Source: Spirulina sp. CCY15215 (GTDB lineage Bacteria > Cyanobacteriota > Cyanobacteriia > Cyanobacteriales > Spirulinaceae). Taken from it: 64,000 bases of DNA. Every line of letters begins with the position of its first letter. Within the stretch, counting starts at the first letter, position 1. A program made the translations under genes and the position numbers. The DNA lies in NCBI RefSeq assembly GCF_016888125.1, contig NZ_JACSWA010000621.1, forward strand, positions 44,937 through 108,936. The letters are read 5' to 3'. Positions 34,109 to 42,651 of this stretch are shown in pieces. Under the pieces are notes generated by a model. The model searched no databases. It saw only the letters and a list, made by a program, of their open reading frames with translations, and was not told the origin of the DNA.

Positions 34109-34435
34109 ATGAATATCGTACTGCGTCCGCAACGAGATTTGGATATTCGCGGAGCATCTCTCCTACAACAAAAAGTTGTCAATTTAATGCCCGTACCGGA
34201 AAATTCTTGTTGGGCGATCGATCTGGTACAAGTTAATACTATCGATCATTTTGGTCTAACTGCGCTGATGGCGGTGCGTCGGGCGGCAAAACAGCATCAA
34301 TGTCAATTTTATTTACTGAATCTCAAACAGCCGGTTCGTTATATGTTAGAAATTACTGAACTCGATCGCGAGTTTAATATTGTTGAAAGTCTCGATGATA
34401 TTTTTCAATCTAAAATTCGTTTGTTATTGTGTTGA
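34109..34435 (+). CDS. STAS-domain protein lacking the phosphoacceptor serine
   Basis: 108 aa, one STAS domain (anti-sigma-factor-antagonist type). It has the beta strand CWAIDLVQVNTIDHFGLTALM, where the usual D-S-S/T-G-L reads D-H-F-G-L, so it cannot be controlled by phosphorylation at that site. Helix 2 has AVRRAAKQHQCQFYLLNL. Such variants may be constitutive antagonists or simple binding modules. No anti-sigma kinase gene is adjacent. Its stop is followed at once by a GAGGCAA repeat. Confidence 0.85.
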   Translation: MNIVLRPQRDLDIRGASLLQQKVVNLMPVPENSCWAIDLVQVNTIDHFGLTALMAVRRAAKQHQCQFYLLNLKQPVRYMLEITELDREFNIVESLDDIFQSKIRLLLC

Positions 34436-34464
34436 GAGGCAAGAGGCAACGGGCAAGAGGCAAC
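34436..34464. repeat. short direct repeat, GAGGCAA(C) x4
   Basis: GAGGCAA, GAGGCAAC, GGGCAA, GAGGCAAC lie head to tail right after the STAS stop codon. This is another small array at a gene 3' end. Confidence 0.7.
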
Positions 34465-34489
34465 AGTTCATTATTAATTGGTACTCGAT

Positions 34490-35299
34490 ATGCGTTGGAT
34501 AGTTAGTTTTTTCTGTTTATTATTACTGTTTTTTGTGCCGATGCCTGCTTTTGGTGGGGAAAATGCTCCCGATGCAACGGTTTTGGAGCAGCAGTTACAG
34601 GAGGGGGAGGCCTTAGCAGAAAAGGCGATCGCGGCTCTCGAGGGCGGGGATTTGGCCACAGCAGAGGGCTATTGGAGCGAACTGATCGATCGCTTTCCCG
34701 AAAATCCGGCGGTTTGGAGCAATCGCGGGGGGACGCGGGTACTGGAAAATAAACTGGAGGAGGCGATCGCGGATTTCGATCGCGCGATCGAACTTGCTCC
34801 TAATGCGCCAGATCCCTACTTAAATCGAGGTATTGCGAAAGAAGGACAAAAACGCTGGGAGGAGGCGATCGCGGACTATAACCGGGCTTTAGACTTAAAT
34901 CCAGAAGAGGGGATGGCTTACAATAATCGGGGTAATGCTCGAGCTGGACAAGGACGCTGGGAGGAGGCGATCGCGGACTATCAAAAAGCCTCGGAATTGT
35001 CCCCAAATCTAGCTATTTCTCATGCTAATTATGCCTTGGCTTTATATCAAAGCGATCGCCAACCAGAGGCGATCGTAACAATGCGAAATCTTGTTCAGAA
35101 ATATCCCATGTTTGCTGATATGCGAGCAGCATTAGCGGCAGTTCTTTGGGTACAAGGAGCGCAAGGAGAAGCGGAAAGTAATTGGGTTGCTGTTGCGGGT
35201 CTTGATAGTCGCTATCAGGATATAAATTGGGTTAAAAATATCCGTCGCTGGCCGCCACTTATGGTTGATGCTTTAGAACGGTTTCTCAATCTTGATTAA
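34490..35299 (+). CDS. TPR-repeat protein, exported
   Basis: 269 aa from ATG 34490 (a TTG four codons upstream is less likely). Signal peptide 1-22 (WIVSFFCLLLLFFVPMPAFG). Four to five tetratricopeptide repeats follow (about 40-185): VWSNRGGTRVLENKLEEAIA, PYLNRGIAKEGQKRWEEAIA, AYNNRGNARAGQGRWEEAIA, SHANYALALYQSDRQPEAI. The DNA of repeats 2-4 is strongly repetitive, with GGGAGGAGGCGATCGCGGA recurring. The rest is helical. It resembles thylakoid or periplasmic TPR proteins that help assemble membrane complexes. The exact partner is unknown. Confidence 0.9.
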   Translation: MRWIVSFFCLLLLFFVPMPAFGGENAPDATVLEQQLQEGEALAEKAIAALEGGDLATAEGYWSELIDRFPENPAVWSNRGGTRVLENKLEEAIADFDRAIELAPNAPDPYLNRGIAKEGQKRWEEAIADYNRALDLNPEEGMAYNNRGNARAGQGRWEEAIADYQKASELSPNLAISHANYALALYQSDRQPEAIVTMRNLVQKYPMFADMRAALAAVLWVQGAQGEAESNWVAVAGLDSRYQDINWVKNIRRWPPLMVDALERFLNLD

Positions 35300-35327
35300 A
35301 TCCCAATCTATTTTGAGTTTGAGAAAA

Positions 35328-35669
35328 CTATTGAATAATTTTGTTCATTGCCTCATTGAACTCTTCTTCTGAAATTAATTCCGCTTCTCCCATAATTGAG
35401 ACTTTAGGAAGTTGCGTTTCAAAATTAATGAATAAAAGCTCGATTTTACTTTTATTGATTCTAGCTTCGTGACAAGAATAAGAGATGGGTTCTTGGGTGG
35501 GAGGAACAATAATATAAAAATCAAATTTTGAGATAAACTCGACTGTATTTACTATTCCTAACTCCTCTGTTTCTGTATAGTAAAAATTTTTGATAGGTGT
35601 AGTAAAAAATGTTGTTGGTAGGGGAATTTTTCCGAAGGATGTAGACTTAAAAACGCATTTAATTCTCAT
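35328..35669 (-). CDS. small protein of unknown function
   Basis: 113 aa, soluble and probably beta-rich: KSTSFGKIPLPTTFFTTPIKNFYY, FISKFDFYIIVPPT, KIELLFINFETQLPKVSIMGE, then an acidic helix ISEEEFNEAMNKII. There is no signal peptide and no family match. The low GC content differs from its neighbours. It stands alone on the minus strand between the TPR gene (convergent) and the acidic secreted protein gene. Confidence 0.6.
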   Translation of the reverse strand: MRIKCVFKSTSFGKIPLPTTFFTTPIKNFYYTETEELGIVNTVEFISKFDFYIIVPPTQEPISYSCHEARINKSKIELLFINFETQLPKVSIMGEAELISEEEFNEAMNKIIQ

Positions 35670-35764
35670 ATTTTTTAGGCTTCTCGATCTGATAATTTAC
35701 CATCGAAATTTTTAGAAACGAAAAGGGGAGCAAAATGCTCCCACGTGCAGAATTTTCGCAACAG

Positions 35765-37363
35765 TTAGATTGCTTTTCTACTTAGTAAAGGTGAAGAAGC
35801 CTGCAAGAAATCTTGCTTAAAACCAAACTCAAAGGGATGATTGCCAAAGTCTAACTCGGGTAATTCTTCAAAGGTAGATTCTAGCGTAAAAATATCATCA
35901 TCTTGCCAACTCAAATCCGGCATTTCTCCGGCAAAGTTCAAAGGGGTTTCTGCCAGCAAATTAGCAGGTATTAAAGTCTCTAAATCTTGGGTTAAATTGG
36001 TGTTACCGATCGCAGTTTCCCAATTTTCCAAAACTGCATTAAATGCCGTTTTTATTGTCTTTGAGGAGGAAATATTGAGAAAACTACCATTGAAAAAAGA
36101 AGTGGCGATCGCCTTTCCTTTAAACAGTTCTGTATCGAAGATTTTTAACCCTAGTTCGCTCAAATCTACCTCGAACAGTTGCGGATCGATTGCATTGGCG
36201 ATCGCCTTCGCATCAATGAGATCCACAGCAAATTCATTCTCGAAGTTAGCTCCTTCCTCAAATTTAGTCGCCCACTGTTCCAATTCTGCCGAGGAAATTG
36301 TCCCATAATCATCCTTGAAACTCACTTGGTAAGCCTCAAAAGAAATCGGTTGGGGCATAAAAATGGGGGTATTCAGAGATTGACTAGAAACAATTTCAGC
36401 TTGGTCTCGCAGACGGCGCAAATCGGCATCGAGGCGATCTAGGAGAGGGGTTTCAACTTTAGAATCTAAGGCGATAATTTCGGGTACGGAATTATCTTCC
36501 GCAGCAGCGATAATCTGTTCTGGAGGTAAACCTGTTGTTTTCTGTCGGTGTTGTTCTAGTGTCGGGGAAATGAGTTCGCTGAGGGTGCGATCGTCCCGAA
36601 TTAAGTCCTCAGAAGTGAGTTTAGCTACCTCTGCTTTGGCGTTTTCTGGTTCGAGAACTGCTTGGAATTGGGGATCGTCTTCGAGGTTTCCCTCGTACTT
36701 ATCTGTAGCGAGTTCGGAGGTGGAAGCATCCTGGGAGGAAATAGCGGGAAGATTTTCCCCGGTTGTAGAATCCCAGTTCTCCGAGGCTGCATCGGGGACA
36801 TTTTCCCATTCTGCTTCGGCGATCGGTGTGGAAGAGTCCCATTCTTCTAAGGTTGTATCGGGAAGATTCTCCCATTCTGTCTCGGCTGAGGCTGCATCGG
36901 GAAGATTTTCCCATTCTGTCTCGGCTGAGGCTGCATCGGGAAGATTTTCCCATTCCGTCTCGGCGATCGGTGTGGAAGTGTCCCATGCTTCTGAGGCTGC
37001 ATCGGGGACATTCTCCCATTCTGCTTCGGTTTCTGTCGGGAGAGGTTCGGAAGTCTCCCAGATCGGGGTATCTTCTTGCCAAGATGGATCGGAATATTCT
37101 TCAAATTCAACGCGATCGCGTAATACTTCTGTTTCTTCCTCTATCCCTTCTTCTTCCAACAGAGAGGAATCGCAAGTTAGGGTATTGAAATCGGTAGAAC
37201 TCGCCTCAGCAGAAAGCGTATCAAAGGTTTCGCAATCGTCCAAATTGTTTTCGGGAACAAGAGATTCCATCGCGAGGGCGGTATTGGCTCCGATCCCCAG
37301 CAGACAAAGGGCTGCTGTTGTTGATTTGGTGGTTAACCAAAATTTTGTCATTTTTTTCCTCAC
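35765..37363 (-). CDS. exported acidic protein with internal repeats, function unknown
   Basis: 532 aa. Signal peptide 1-31 (STTAALCLLGIGANTALA). Residues 95-210 are built from variants of the unit AETEWENLPDAAS (about seven copies, some with the spacer EAWDTSTPI). The rest is acidic and Ser/Leu-rich, with repeated LDFGNHPFEFGF-type strands near the end. No known domain was recognised. The repeats and net charge suggest a flexible cell-surface or periplasmic protein. DNA around 36850-36990 shows a direct repeat of 45 bp, so the copy number is prone to change. Confidence 0.8.
   Translation of the reverse strand: MRKKMTKFWLTTKSTTAALCLLGIGANTALAMESLVPENNLDDCETFDTLSAEASSTDFNTLTCDSSLLEEEGIEEETEVLRDRVEFEEYSDPSWQEDTPIWETSEPLPTETEAEWENVPDAASEAWDTSTPIAETEWENLPDAASAETEWENLPDAASAETEWENLPDTTLEEWDSSTPIAEAEWENVPDAASENWDSTTGENLPAISSQDASTSELATDKYEGNLEDDPQFQAVLEPENAKAEVAKLTSEDLIRDDRTLSELISPTLEQHRQKTTGLPPEQIIAAAEDNSVPEIIALDSKVETPLLDRLDADLRRLRDQAEIVSSQSLNTPIFMPQPISFEAYQVSFKDDYGTISSAELEQWATKFEEGANFENEFAVDLIDAKAIANAIDPQLFEVDLSELGLKIFDTELFKGKAIATSFFNGSFLNISSSKTIKTAFNAVLENWETAIGNTNLTQDLETLIPANLLAETPLNFAGEMPDLSWQDDDIFTLESTFEELPELDFGNHPFEFGFKQDFLQASSPLLSRKAI
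36857..36990 (-). repeat. in-frame tandem repeat in the acidic exported protein gene
   Basis: Three near-identical copies of a 39-42-bp unit encode ETEWENLPDAASA. Flanking copies are more diverged and separated by a longer spacer. Confidence 0.75.
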
Positions 37364-37502
37364 ACAAATAAAAGTCAGTGAAATTCGGGAATCGAAGCAA
37401 TCCCCATGTATTGTTGTTCATTTTATCGAGAAGAAACCCAAATTGGCCTGTTTCTCTGAAATATTGTTACAAACGCGATCGCCACAAACCCCTCAACCAC
37501 AA

Positions 37503-37802
37503 ACTATCAGCTATCAGCTATCAACTATCCACTATCCACTATCCACTATCCACTATCCACTATCCACTATCCACTATCCACTATCCACTATCCACTATCC
37601 ACTATCAACCACAAACTATCAACTATCAACTATCAACTATCAACTATCCACTATCCACTATCAACTATCAACTATCAACTATCAACTATCCACTATCCAC
37701 TATCCACTATCCACTATCCACTATCCACTATCCACTATCCACTATCCACTATCCACTATCAGCTATCAACTATCAACTATCAACTATCAACTATCCACTA
37801 TC
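37503..37802. repeat. large heptanucleotide STRR array, (CACTATC)/(AACTATC), about 42 copies
   Basis: About 300 bp of heptamers: CACTATC and AACTATC with a few AGCTATC and two ACCACAA-type interruptions. Blocks of the same variant run together (up to eleven CACTATC in a row), which points to slippage. On the minus strand, GATAGTG has TAG in every frame within seven codons, and the acyltransferase gene ends in it. On the plus strand it is free of stops, which creates spurious reading frames. Confidence 0.95.
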
Positions 37803-38383
37803 TTACGTTCGTAACGAGGACGACAGGGATTGCCAAAGGCGACTTGTGCTGCGGGAATATCGCGGTAGACGCTACTTCTGCCCCCAATGACTGCATTTGC
37901 CCCAATTTTAACCCCTGGTGCGATAAAACAGTCCGTTGCGACCCATGCCCCATTGCCAATGAAAATCGGTTCGGTTTGTAGGGCAAAAGCGCGATCGCTA
38001 ATGTCATGGCTTCCCGTACATAAATAACATTTTTGTGAAATAACGCAATGTTCCCCAATCCAAATTCGATCTAAACTGTATAAAACGACATCATCCCCAA
38101 TCCAACTGTAATCCCCAATCTCAATTTTCCAAGGGTAAGTAATACGAGCCGTGGGACGAATAATTACCCCTTTGCCAATTTTTGCACCAAACAAACGCAA
38201 AATTTTACAACGAATTGAACTGAAATTATGTAGCGTCAAAGGAAATGCGATCGCCTGCACAAACCACCATAATAAAACATACCAACTCGGTTTGCCGCGA
38301 TCGTATCCCGATTGGTCGTAATTGCGTAAATCAATCCAAGGTTCGGTATCGAGAAGAGGAGAAGATGGGTTAGTTTGCTTCAT
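37787..38383 (-). CDS. hexapeptide-repeat acyltransferase (WcaF-type sugar O-acetyltransferase)
   Basis: 198 aa. Left-handed beta-helix hexapeptide repeats run from about 75 to 185 (GKGVIIRPTARITYP, GDYSWIGDDVVLYS, CVISQKCYLCTGSHD, then GAWVATDCFIAPGVKIGANAVIGGRSSV). Catalytic His is in TGSHDI. The N-terminal RWFVQAIAF-type helix is typical of WcaF-like enzymes, which acetylate sugars in exopolysaccharide synthesis. It overlaps the adjoining glycosyltransferase gene by 14 bp, so the pair forms one unit. The C-terminal IVDS and stop come from the heptamer array. Confidence 0.9.
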   Translation of the reverse strand: MKQTNPSSPLLDTEPWIDLRNYDQSGYDRGKPSWYVLLWWFVQAIAFPLTLHNFSSIRCKILRLFGAKIGKGVIIRPTARITYPWKIEIGDYSWIGDDVVLYSLDRIWIGEHCVISQKCYLCTGSHDISDRAFALQTEPIFIGNGAWVATDCFIAPGVKIGANAVIGGRSSVYRDIPAAQVAFGNPCRPRYERKIVDS

Positions 38384-39383
38384 TAGTTTCTAACTGTTTT
38401 GTTTGTGTCTTCTCTAATTCTGTAACTTTCATTTTTTGACTATTATTTTGACAATTCCGCATCTCATACCATTTAATCCCAATTTGAGCCTCATAGTGAC
38501 TAATTAAACGAGCGTAAAAATAACCTGCTCTCCCGTCCAAAAATCCTAACTTTAAAAAGTAGACAATAATAAAACGTAATAAGGGTCTTAAAGGAAGCCA
38601 AACCCAAACCTTCCTGATAAAACGCTTCTTTTCTAAAGGAGTTCCTTGAAACAATTTAGGCTGAATAATCCTGCCTTGATGTGATGCGACAGATTTTTCG
38701 TAAACCCCTTCACGAAGATTATCATAAAACCTCGCTTCCCAATTAGAATAACGATTGTGACGAGCTAACCACGCAGAAATACTTTTGAAATCCATGTGGA
38801 TCATCGGCGCATTTTCAATAAAACCTTCTTGGGAATCCTTATCTAAAATAACGTGTTCGTGAACTTCATTATCTCCCGTGTCAGAACCATCTTCTGTTAA
38901 TAAATTCTCGTAGCGACCCTTTGCGTGTTTGAATAAACGCAAATTCCAATCGGGATATTTTCCACCATATTTAATCCAGCGATCGAAGAAATAAACTTTA
39001 CGATTGATATAGTAACCATCGTATTGAGGATTTTTGAGAATATTCTCAATTTCTCTCCAAAGTTCATCCGTAATCTGTTCATCACAATCAACAATTAATA
39101 CCCATTCGTGCTTGAACTTCAAATTTTCTAACGCCCAATTTTTCTTTTTCGGCCAGCTTCCTCGTTCATAATCAAATTGAACTATTTTTATATTATAGAT
39201 TTCACTCTGTTCTTTACAAATTTCTATTGTGCGATCGCTACTATGGGAGTCTACAACAAAAATTTCATCTGCTCTAGAGACACATTCCAAACATTTAGGC
39301 ATATTTAATTCTTCGTTCTTTGCCGGAATGAGAACCGAAACAGGAATTTTCTTTTCAGATTCAGATGTAGAATGTTGGGTCAT
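38370..39383 (-). CDS. family 2 glycosyltransferase (WaaE/KdtX-type)
   Basis: 337 aa from ATG 39383; a TTG 18 codons upstream would add a leader with no family match. GT-A core: VSVLIPAKNEELNMPKCLEC, DEIFVVDSHSSDRT, WVLIVDCDEQITDELW (the DxD-like metal site), NRKVYFFDRWIKYGG, and EDGSDTGDNEVHEHVI. Members of the group add heptose or glucose to envelope glycans. It is cotranscribed with the sugar acetyltransferase, suggesting joint work on one exopolysaccharide or LPS unit. Confidence 0.9.
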   Translation of the reverse strand: MTQHSTSESEKKIPVSVLIPAKNEELNMPKCLECVSRADEIFVVDSHSSDRTIEICKEQSEIYNIKIVQFDYERGSWPKKKNWALENLKFKHEWVLIVDCDEQITDELWREIENILKNPQYDGYYINRKVYFFDRWIKYGGKYPDWNLRLFKHAKGRYENLLTEDGSDTGDNEVHEHVILDKDSQEGFIENAPMIHMDFKSISAWLARHNRYSNWEARFYDNLREGVYEKSVASHQGRIIQPKLFQGTPLEKKRFIRKVWVWLPLRPLLRFIIVYFLKLGFLDGRAGYFYARLISHYEAQIGIKWYEMRNCQNNSQKMKVTELEKTQTKQLETNEAN

Positions 39384-39440
39384 TATCTTGGTTGTTAGAA
39401 AAGGTTGAGAACGAGAGAACAGATAAAAAGTGGGCAATAT

Positions 39441-40178
39441 TTAAACTTCTTCTTTTAGTTTGCCGTGAACCATCACTAATGTTTCGGCAAGATTGCTGAG
39501 TCGATTCTCAAGTGTTTGTTTGCTTTTGAGCAATTGGCGCAATTTTTGGTAACGAGAGATGGCTACACTAACTCCTGCAACTTGCTCGGGGGGACAAGTT
39601 CTCGACCAGAGACGACCATTTTCATCCAAACCGCAAAGGCGATAACCGGGGCGATAAGATGAGTTAGATTGTTCTAAACTTAAGGAAGGTGATGGGGAGG
39701 CGCGATCGGGAAGGGGAGATTGAGATTCAAGCCAGCCATCAACAATGGGACCTTCGAGATAAAGGTCTTGAATGGCAATCAAGACTTTTTTGAGTTCTCG
39801 CTGCCAATTCATGGTGATTTCCTCAATTTCTTTGAGCAAGTTAGTTGCAAGGGCTGGATTAACTCCGTGGCGATGCTTGCTAATTTGCACCGCTTGCAAT
39901 CGCGGTAGGTTTGTGAGTTGACTTTGATACGGTTTAGGAAAGGATGCTGTTGGGGTCTTTTGAGATTGAGGGAGTCGGGAAGGGGATAATTGGGAAGGGG
40001 ATAATTTAGGCTGGGAGAGTTGAGGGGAGGGTAATGAGATGGGCTTGGCGAGAGCAAAAGAGGGATTACGTGCTTCTTGCCGAAGTGGGAGTTTTGTTTC
40101 TCGATAGTTTCGCCCCTCTCGGGGATTTCTGTCGAGTTGAGCTAAAGCCGTTTCGATGCGTCGTAGTTCTGGTCTCAT
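39441..40178 (-). CDS. conserved cyanobacterial protein, Pro/Ser-rich linker, unknown function
   Basis: 245 aa, no signal peptide. Three parts: a short basic N-terminus (RPELRRIETALAQLDRN), a Pro/Ser/Leu/Gln-rich low-complexity stretch (40-95, with several SPSQLSPSRLP-like repeats), and a structured C-terminal half with helices (ATNLLKEIEEITMNWQRELKK, LRQLLKSKQTLENRLSNLAETL) and the middle motif YRLCGLDENGRLWSRTCPP. This looks like a cyanobacteria-specific family; function is not known. It lies just ahead of the glycosyltransferase in the same direction. Confidence 0.75.
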   Translation of the reverse strand: MRPELRRIETALAQLDRNPREGRNYRETKLPLRQEARNPSFALAKPISLPSPQLSQPKLSPSQLSPSRLPQSQKTPTASFPKPYQSQLTNLPRLQAVQISKHRHGVNPALATNLLKEIEEITMNWQRELKKVLIAIQDLYLEGPIVDGWLESQSPLPDRASPSPSLSLEQSNSSYRPGYRLCGLDENGRLWSRTCPPEQVAGVSVAISRYQKLRQLLKSKQTLENRLSNLAETLVMVHGKLKEEV

Positions 40179-40357
40179 GTTGGTCTCTCGCCACTATTTA
40201 ACTTTGGCCTGATTTGGGATGGCAATTAAGTTGGCTGCTATCCGCGATCGCCAAGGGAAATTTTTCTGGTTTTGAGGTTATCCTCTCATCCCGTTTTAAA
40301 TTTCTCTGCTCCTATTGTATTGGTTCTTCTTTGCATTCTTCACCTTAATTTTGAAAA

Positions 40358-40936
40358 ATGTCTCTAAAAAAATCATCTCGGCCTTTAATTTTAGTGATCG
40401 GTCCGGCTAGTTCGGGTAAAAGTGCTTGGGCGGAACAGTTGGCGCGAGATTCAACAAAAGCGGTGAGTTATGTGGCCACGGCGCAGGAAAATCCCGAGGA
40501 TCCGGAGTGGAATGCTAAGATTTACCAGCACGTTTTACGTCGTCCGGTGGAGTGGAAAACCTTACTCGTTCCGGTGGAATTGGCTGTAACGATCCAGGCT
40601 ATGCAGGAGGAGGATTGTTTTTTGGTGGATTCTTTAGGAACATGGTTGGCAAATGTTCTCGATCGCGGGGAGGAAGAATGGGAGGCGATCGCCGTCAACT
40701 TGTTGGCCAGTTTGCAGCAAGCGCGGGGAGAGGTGATTTTAGTGGCAGAGGAGACGGGATGGGGTTTAGTTCCTGCTTACCCCCTCGGTCGCAAATTTCG
40801 CGATCGCCTAGGTAATTTAACGCGACGTATTGGCGCGATCGCTTCAACGGTATATCTAGTTACAGGAGGATATGCGATCGATTTAACTCAAATTGGCACC
40901 CCCATCTCTCACAATATTTTTAAAGAATTATCGTGA
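40358..40936 (+). CDS. cobU: adenosylcobinamide kinase / adenosylcobinamide-phosphate guanylyltransferase
   Basis: 192 aa. P-loop GPASSGKSAWAEQLA (about 14-28), YVATAQ, the guanylylated His in YQHVLRRP-EWKT, DSLGTWLANVL and EETGWGLVPAYPLGRKFRDRLG. CobU phosphorylates adenosylcobinamide and then forms the GDP derivative, a late step in the cobalamin nucleotide loop. Other cobalamin genes are not in the window. Confidence 0.95.
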   Translation: MSLKKSSRPLILVIGPASSGKSAWAEQLARDSTKAVSYVATAQENPEDPEWNAKIYQHVLRRPVEWKTLLVPVELAVTIQAMQEEDCFLVDSLGTWLANVLDRGEEEWEAIAVNLLASLQQARGEVILVAEETGWGLVPAYPLGRKFRDRLGNLTRRIGAIASTVYLVTGGYAIDLTQIGTPISHNIFKELS

Positions 40937-40948
40937 TACTCAAACCCT

Positions 40949-40998
40949 AACATCAAACCCGCACTCACCAAAGCGATAGTACGGGTTTGATGTTATTT
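40949..40998. terminator. bidirectional hairpin between cobU and argD
   Basis: A perfect 13-bp stem AACATCAAACCCG (40949-40961) / CGGGTTTGATGTT (40982-40994) is followed by ATTTC on the plus strand. It is placed between two convergent genes. Confidence 0.7.
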
Positions 40999-41011
40999 CG
41001 ATGCCTTGTTC

Positions 41012-42337
41012 TTAACTGAGAAAAGAAGCGATCGCTCTTTCGAGTTTCTCGATCGCCTCATTCACTTCTGCTTCAGACACGATCAAAGGTGGCAGGAAAC
41101 GCACAACTTTTGGACCGGCAGGCACGAGAAGCAAGCCTTCATCCATTGCAGCTTTCACCAAATCAATAGAAGTTAAATCACGATTCTCCGCAATTTCTAG
41201 CCCATTAATTAAACCCCAACCCCGCACCTCAGTGAATATCTGGGGATAGAGTTGGATGATCTCGTTTAACTTCCCGCGCAGTTGTTCCCCGCGACTTTGA
41301 ACATTATCGAGAAGATTGTCTGCCATCAACGTTTTTCCCACAGCCAGACCTGCGGCACAAGCAAAAGGATTGCCCCCAAAGGTACTGGCATGATTGCCTG
41401 GTTCAAACACATCGCAGGAATTCTTACACAGCATTGCACCGATGGGAATGCCTCCCGCTAAACCCTTAGCACTGGTGAAAATATCCGGTTCAATGCCCAG
41501 ATTTTCATAACCCCAGAGTTTCCCAGTGCGTCCCATGCCCACTTGTACTTCATCCAAAATCAAAAGTAGGCCATTTTCATCGCAAACTCGGCGCACTTCT
41601 TGGAAGTATTCCCGAGTCCCAGGACGAACTCCCCCTTCTCCCTGTAAGGTTTCTAGTAAAACGGCTCCAACGCGACGGTTGCCCTCATCAATGTCCCCGA
41701 TCGCATCTTCCAAAGCCTGGATATTATTAAACGGGACATAGGCAAACCCATCCACCAAGGGTTCAAAGCCCTTTTGATATTTAGGTTGACCCGTTGCGGT
41801 AATCGTGGCCAGAGTGCGTCCGTGAAAACTGGCCTTAGCAGTTAAAATAACAGGATATTGGATTTCTTGGACTTTGTGAGCGTACTTGCGAGCGAGTTTG
41901 ATCGCCGCTTCATTGGCTTCTGCACCGGAATTGCAGAAGAAGACTTGATCGGCACAAGAGTTATCGACCAGCCATTCCGCCAATTCTCCTTGTTCCGGGA
42001 TGTAATATAAATTGGAAACGTGGTGTAACTTTTTGATTTGTTGGGTTAGGGCTTCAACAAGAACGGGATGAGCATGACCGAGGGTACAAGTGGCAATACC
42101 TGCAACAAAGTCGAGATATTCTTTCCCATCGGTATCCCAAACCCGGCAGCCTTTTCCTCGCTCTAGGGCGATGGGAAAGCGCCCATAGGTCGTCATCACG
42201 TTAGCATTGAAGCGGTTCGTATCAAACGCCATTTCCGAGGATTGCGGGGTTGAGATCGGCTCTTGAACGAGGGTGTTTAAACTCACTGGCTCACTCCTAA
42301 TCGAGACAGAATGGGTATTAGCGATCGCGATCGCCAT
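41012..42337 (-). CDS. argD: acetylornithine aminotransferase
   Basis: 441 aa. Class III aminotransferase: GKEYLDFVAGIATCTLGHAHP, FFCNSGAEANEAAIKLARK, ASFHGRT, DEVQVGMGRTGKLWGYE, the PLP lysine in SAKGLAGGIPIGAM, and HASTFGGNPFACAAG. It converts N-acetylglutamate semialdehyde to N-acetylornithine in arginine synthesis. An N-terminal extension of about 35 residues precedes the fold; the true start could be further in. It is divergent from argG, another arginine gene, with a shared 314-bp control region. Confidence 0.96.
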   Translation of the reverse strand: MAIAIANTHSVSIRSEPVSLNTLVQEPISTPQSSEMAFDTNRFNANVMTTYGRFPIALERGKGCRVWDTDGKEYLDFVAGIATCTLGHAHPVLVEALTQQIKKLHHVSNLYYIPEQGELAEWLVDNSCADQVFFCNSGAEANEAAIKLARKYAHKVQEIQYPVILTAKASFHGRTLATITATGQPKYQKGFEPLVDGFAYVPFNNIQALEDAIGDIDEGNRRVGAVLLETLQGEGGVRPGTREYFQEVRRVCDENGLLLILDEVQVGMGRTGKLWGYENLGIEPDIFTSAKGLAGGIPIGAMLCKNSCDVFEPGNHASTFGGNPFACAAGLAVGKTLMADNLLDNVQSRGEQLRGKLNEIIQLYPQIFTEVRGWGLINGLEIAENRDLTSIDLVKAAMDEGLLLVPAGPKVVRFLPPLIVSEAEVNEAIEKLERAIASFLS

Positions 42338-42651
42338 TTTTTTATGGTTAGAGATATTTTCTTACATTAACGCAAGGGATTCTGTGAGTTGCCTCACTTC
42401 GTCCCTAAAACTGTCAGCAGCTAATTCTCTAAACCTTTATATTTAACACAATTTACGGCTTTTGCTACCGTATCGAGAATAACGCGATCGCAGAAATAAC
42501 TGGGAAATGCGATCGTTTCCTGTGGTTTGCCCATTACCGAGAATATCTCTCAAGGGGAAATTTGAAAAAGCAAATGGTAGCGGAACGATCGAAGGAAACG
42601 AAAGCAATAGGCTACAATACCCCCTTAGTTGTTTTTGGGAAAAAATAAATC
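42338..42651. other. divergent control region of argD and argG
   Basis: 314 bp between two arginine-pathway genes read away from each other, so it should contain both promoters and any shared operator. A palindrome-like GTGAG-TTG-CCTCAC lies near 42383-42396. No perfect NtcA site (GTA-N8-TAC) was found by eye. Confidence 0.5.

Noticed and set aside
37503..37802. CRISPR array
   Set aside because: The repeats are 7 bp and contiguous, with no unique spacers and no cas genes nearby; this is an STRR array.
37378..37890. Long plus-strand frame with repeated YPLSTIH sequence
   Set aside because: It is an artefact of the heptamer CACTATC array, which has no stops on the plus strand in any frame; the sequence is pure repeat and overlaps a real acyltransferase gene.
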